A stretch of DNA of 64,000 nt from Xenophilus sp. L33 (GTDB lineage: Bacteria > Pseudomonadota > Gammaproteobacteria > Burkholderiales > Burkholderiaceae_C). The stretch spans positions 1 to 64,000 of the forward strand of contig NZ_LMUW01000049.1 of NCBI RefSeq assembly GCF_009765735.1, given 5' to 3'. Position 1 is the stretch's first letter; every line of letters starts with the position of its first letter. Under the pieces are notes generated by a model. The model had not been told where the DNA came from and did not search any database. It was given only the letters and a program-made list of their open reading frames with translations. The translations under genes were made by a program, and so were the position numbers. Shown piece after piece: positions 61,878 to 64,000 of the stretch.

Positions 61878-63139
61878 CAGTGAACCTCCGCCAGCGCGCG
61901 GCGCATGTCTTCGGCGATCGTGTAGACGATGCCCTCGATCCAGGTCAGCAGCACGTCCTGGTGCGAACGGCCCAGCCGCGCCACCCGGTAGGCGGTGCCC
62001 AGCGAGGACGCGATCAGCTGGTAGCCGTTCAGGATGCGGTAGTAGCGCAGCTTGTCGGCGTCGACCTTCAGCCCCGAGGCCCGCTCGTAGCCGGCGTAGA
62101 AGTCGGCCAGCGGCACCAGGCCCGACACCAGGAAGGTCTTGCCGTCCTCGGCGTAGTGGCCGAAGAGCGGCAGCGTGATCCAGGCCAGGTCGCGATGGCG
62201 GTCGCCGACGTAGCCGCGCTCCCAGTCGAGCCAGGCGGTGATCTTGCCGCTCGGCTCGTCGAACAGGAAGTTGCCGGCCCGGTAGTCGCCGTGCAGGATG
62301 CTGGCGTGGTCGAGCGTCGGCGGGTGGCGCGCCAGCCAGTTGGCCGCGACTTCCATGAAGGGCAGTTCCTCGCCGCGGTCTTCTTCCCAGATGCGCCGTG
62401 CGCGGTTGAGCTGCCAGAGAGCCGTCTCGGTGCTGCCGACCGCCGGGATGTCGAAGGCGCTCAGGTCGCGGCCGCGGAAGTCGAAGGTGTGGATCGTCGC
62501 CAGGTGCTCGACGAACTGCCGGCCGAGGATCGGCCGCAGCCGCGCGCCGAAGTCGCTGCCGACGCCGCCGACCCGGCCCTCGACCGCGCTCGGCTTGGTC
62601 ACGCCCTTGGCGAAGGCGTAGATGAGCGAGGGCTCCGGGAACCATTCGCCCTCGGCGTCGACCCAGTAGACCCGCGGCACCGGCAGCGTGCCGGCGAAGG
62701 CGCCCAGCAACTGCGACTCGCGCCGCCGGCTGGTGGCGCTGAGCGACTCCTGCGGCTCCATGCGGATCACCATCGGCGTCTCGGTGGCGGCGCCGAGCGC
62801 GGGGTCGGTCCAGTGCAGCACGAAGGCCAGCTGGATCTTCGAGCCGCCGCCGGACATCCAGCGCAACTGCCGCACCTCGAAGCCGCCTTCCACATGCACC
62901 CGCAGGAAGCGGTCGATGCAGGCGGCGAAGTCGGCCAGCGACAGCGTGCCGGCGCGCGGCATCGAACGCCGCTGCTGCTTGCGGGTGAGCATCGCGTCGA
63001 ATTCGCGCTCGGTGGGATAGCGCTCGCGCATCGCCTCGATGAAGACGGCGTCGGGCGCGTCGCGCTGGGCGTCTCCGACCTCGAGCACGCGGCGCAGCTG
63101 CTCGACGCCGGGGTCGATCCGGGCTTGGGTGGCCTGCAT
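61877..63139 (-). CDS. APH-like phosphotransferase family protein
   Basis: 420 residues from ATG 63139, chosen for the ideal GGAGGTGA five bases upstream; a GTG at 63148 is nine bases earlier. The aminoglycoside-phosphotransferase/ACAD10-like kinase fold is visible: catalytic loop HASILHGDYRAGNFLF, and the metal-binding D in AWLDWERGYVGDRHRDL. These proteins phosphorylate hydroxyls, sometimes of acyl-CoA-linked 4-hydroxy acids. Resistance activity is not implied. Confidence 0.82.
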   Translation of the reverse strand: MQATQARIDPGVEQLRRVLEVGDAQRDAPDAVFIEAMRERYPTEREFDAMLTRKQQRRSMPRAGTLSLADFAACIDRFLRVHVEGGFEVRQLRWMSGGGSKIQLAFVLHWTDPALGAATETPMVIRMEPQESLSATSRRRESQLLGAFAGTLPVPRVYWVDAEGEWFPEPSLIYAFAKGVTKPSAVEGRVGGVGSDFGARLRPILGRQFVEHLATIHTFDFRGRDLSAFDIPAVGSTETALWQLNRARRIWEEDRGEELPFMEVAANWLARHPPTLDHASILHGDYRAGNFLFDEPSGKITAWLDWERGYVGDRHRDLAWITLPLFGHYAEDGKTFLVSGLVPLADFYAGYERASGLKVDADKLRYYRILNGYQLIASSLGTAYRVARLGRSHQDVLLTWIEGIVYTIAEDMRRALAEVH

Positions 63140-63155
63140 CGCATTCACCTCCGTG

Positions 63156-64000
63156 TCAGTGGCCGAGCACCGGGCCGCCGGCGCGCGGCGTGCCGGCGGC
63201 GCCCGGGTCCGGCCGCACCACCGCCAGCACCAGGATGCAGCCGAAGACCAGCAGGCCCGAGATGACGTAGAGCCCGGCGGTGAGCGAGCCGGTGGCGTCG
63301 CTGATCGCGCCGACCATCGTCGGCGAGACGAAGCCGGCGAGGTTGCCGACCGAGTTGATCAGCGCGATGCCGCCGGCCGCCGCGACGCTGGTGAGCAGCC
63401 GGGTCGGCAGGGTCCAGAAGATCGGCGACATGGTGAGGATCGCGGAGGTCGCGACCGAGAACAGCGCGATCGCCGCCACCAGGCTCGTGACCTGCGTGGT
63501 GAGCAGCAGCGACACCACGCCGACGACGCCGCAGGTGACGATGTGCCAGCGCCGCTCCATCTTGCGGTCCGAGTGACCGGCGATGACGATCATCGAGATC
63601 GCGGCGCACAGGTATGGGATCGCGATCAGCAGCCCCAGCTGCCAGGCCGGCAGGTTGCTCGCCGCGGTGAGCTTCTTGATCAGCGTGGGCAGCCAGAAGC
63701 TGATCAGGTAGGCGCCGGAGGCGGTCGTGAAGTAGATCGCGCACAGCGCGTAGACCCGTGGGTCGCGCAGCGCGCCGGCGAAGGACAGGTGCGTCTGCGT
63801 CGCATGCTCCACGTCGGCGGCCAGCGCGCGCTGGATGGCGGCCTTCTCGCCGTCGTCGAGCCAGGCGGCATCCGCCGGCCGGTCGGCCAGTACGCGGAAC
63901 ACCATGAGACCCAGCACGATCGCCGGCAGCCCCTCGAGCAGGAACATCCATTGCCAGCCCGCCATGCCGCCCAGGCCTTCGGTGAACGACAGGATCGCGC
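63156..64000 (-). CDS. MFS transporter, C-terminal part (cut by window end)
   Basis: The frame runs open to the window edge. About 280 residues are visible with some seven hydrophobic segments: WQWMFLLEGLPAIVLGLMVF with the conserved GxxxAxxLG pattern of anion:cation symporters, HSDRKMERRWHI loop between helices, and a C-terminal pair. This matches the MFS group that carries organic anions such as 4-hydroxyphenylacetate or tartrate. It precedes the phosphotransferase gene (16 bp), likely co-transcribed. Confidence 0.85.
   Translation of the reverse strand, partial: AILSFTEGLGGMAGWQWMFLLEGLPAIVLGLMVFRVLADRPADAAWLDDGEKAAIQRALAADVEHATQTHLSFAGALRDPRVYALCAIYFTTASGAYLISFWLPTLIKKLTAASNLPAWQLGLLIAIPYLCAAISMIVIAGHSDRKMERRWHIVTCGVVGVVSLLLTTQVTSLVAAIALFSVATSAILTMSPIFWTLPTRLLTSVAAAGGIALINSVGNLAGFVSPTMVGAISDATGSLTAGLYVISGLLVFGCILVLAVVRPDPGAAGTPRAGGPVLGH

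Noticed and set aside
61877..63139. Aminoglycoside resistance gene
   Set aside because: The fold is APH-like, but length, N-terminal extension and coupling to a hypothetical gene and an organic-anion carrier fit the metabolic phosphotransferase family.

Overview
The window is about 64 kb of very GC-rich, densely coded bacterial DNA. Codon use, the many Bug/TctC-type solute receptors, DUF2917, DUF3606 and DUF1622 proteins, and the style of catabolic operons point to a betaproteobacterium of the order Burkholderiales, most likely Comamonadaceae (Variovorax-like). That assignment is inference: no rRNA or other marker gene is present. I found no tRNA, rRNA, CRISPR array, prophage or complete insertion sequence.

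Layout. (1) 1-11.8 kb: the end of a PrpF-family isomerase, two HDOD signalling proteins, a TetR/SDR divergent pair with a readable promoter and two operators, a zinc metallopeptidase-like protein, a YdeP-type molybdopterin oxidoreductase, AsmA, DUF1622 and an MFS transporter. (2) 11.8-18 kb: MarR, then a visibly less GC-biased catabolic islet (LysR, RraA-type aldolase, two amidohydrolases, two Bug receptors). (3) 18-22.6 kb: secreted hydrolase, AraC, then translationally coupled fucU-like, ogt (frameshifted) and ridA genes, and an SDR. (4) 22.6-28.2 kb: a minus-strand aromatic ring-cleavage operon (flavin monooxygenase, gentisate-dioxygenase-like bicupin, fumarylacetoacetase-like hydrolase, Bug receptor, FadR-type regulator) behind a near-consensus promoter with two perfect TTGGTCNGACCAA operators. 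(5) 28.2-37.4 kb: sensory and stress genes (a CheB-like protein lacking catalytic residues, GAF, HPF-like, DUF2917, a histidine kinase/response regulator pair, DUF3606), TetR plus DUF4188, cell-envelope proteins, a hydrolase and ChaC. (6) 37.6-49.7 kb: a TetR-controlled acyl-CoA/branched-chain substrate regulon: LIV-type ABC transporter, two acyl-CoA ligases (one with degraded motifs), SDR, DsbA-family isomerase and acyl-CoA dehydrogenase, linked by AACG-NN-CGTT operators at three promoters. (7) 49.7-52.5 kb: DAHP synthase, LysR, and a chimeric orphan protein that looks like a scar of a type VI effector/immunity pair. (8) 52.6-61.3 kb: a complete eight-gene Nit1C-type nitrilase cluster (nitrile/cyanide assimilation, nitrogen-starvation protein families) opposite a MocR regulator, separated by a 364-bp region with about seven copies of a 12-mer related to GCGATCAATGCG. 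(9) 61.3-64 kb: an APH-like phosphotransferase operon and an MFS transporter cut by the window end.

The best candidates for less-described biology are the Nit1C cluster with its glycosyltransferase and repeat-rich MocR control region, the three-promoter TetR regulon carrying a degenerate ligase, and the chimeric effector-immunity remnant. Family names come from recognising motifs by eye; no database search was possible.
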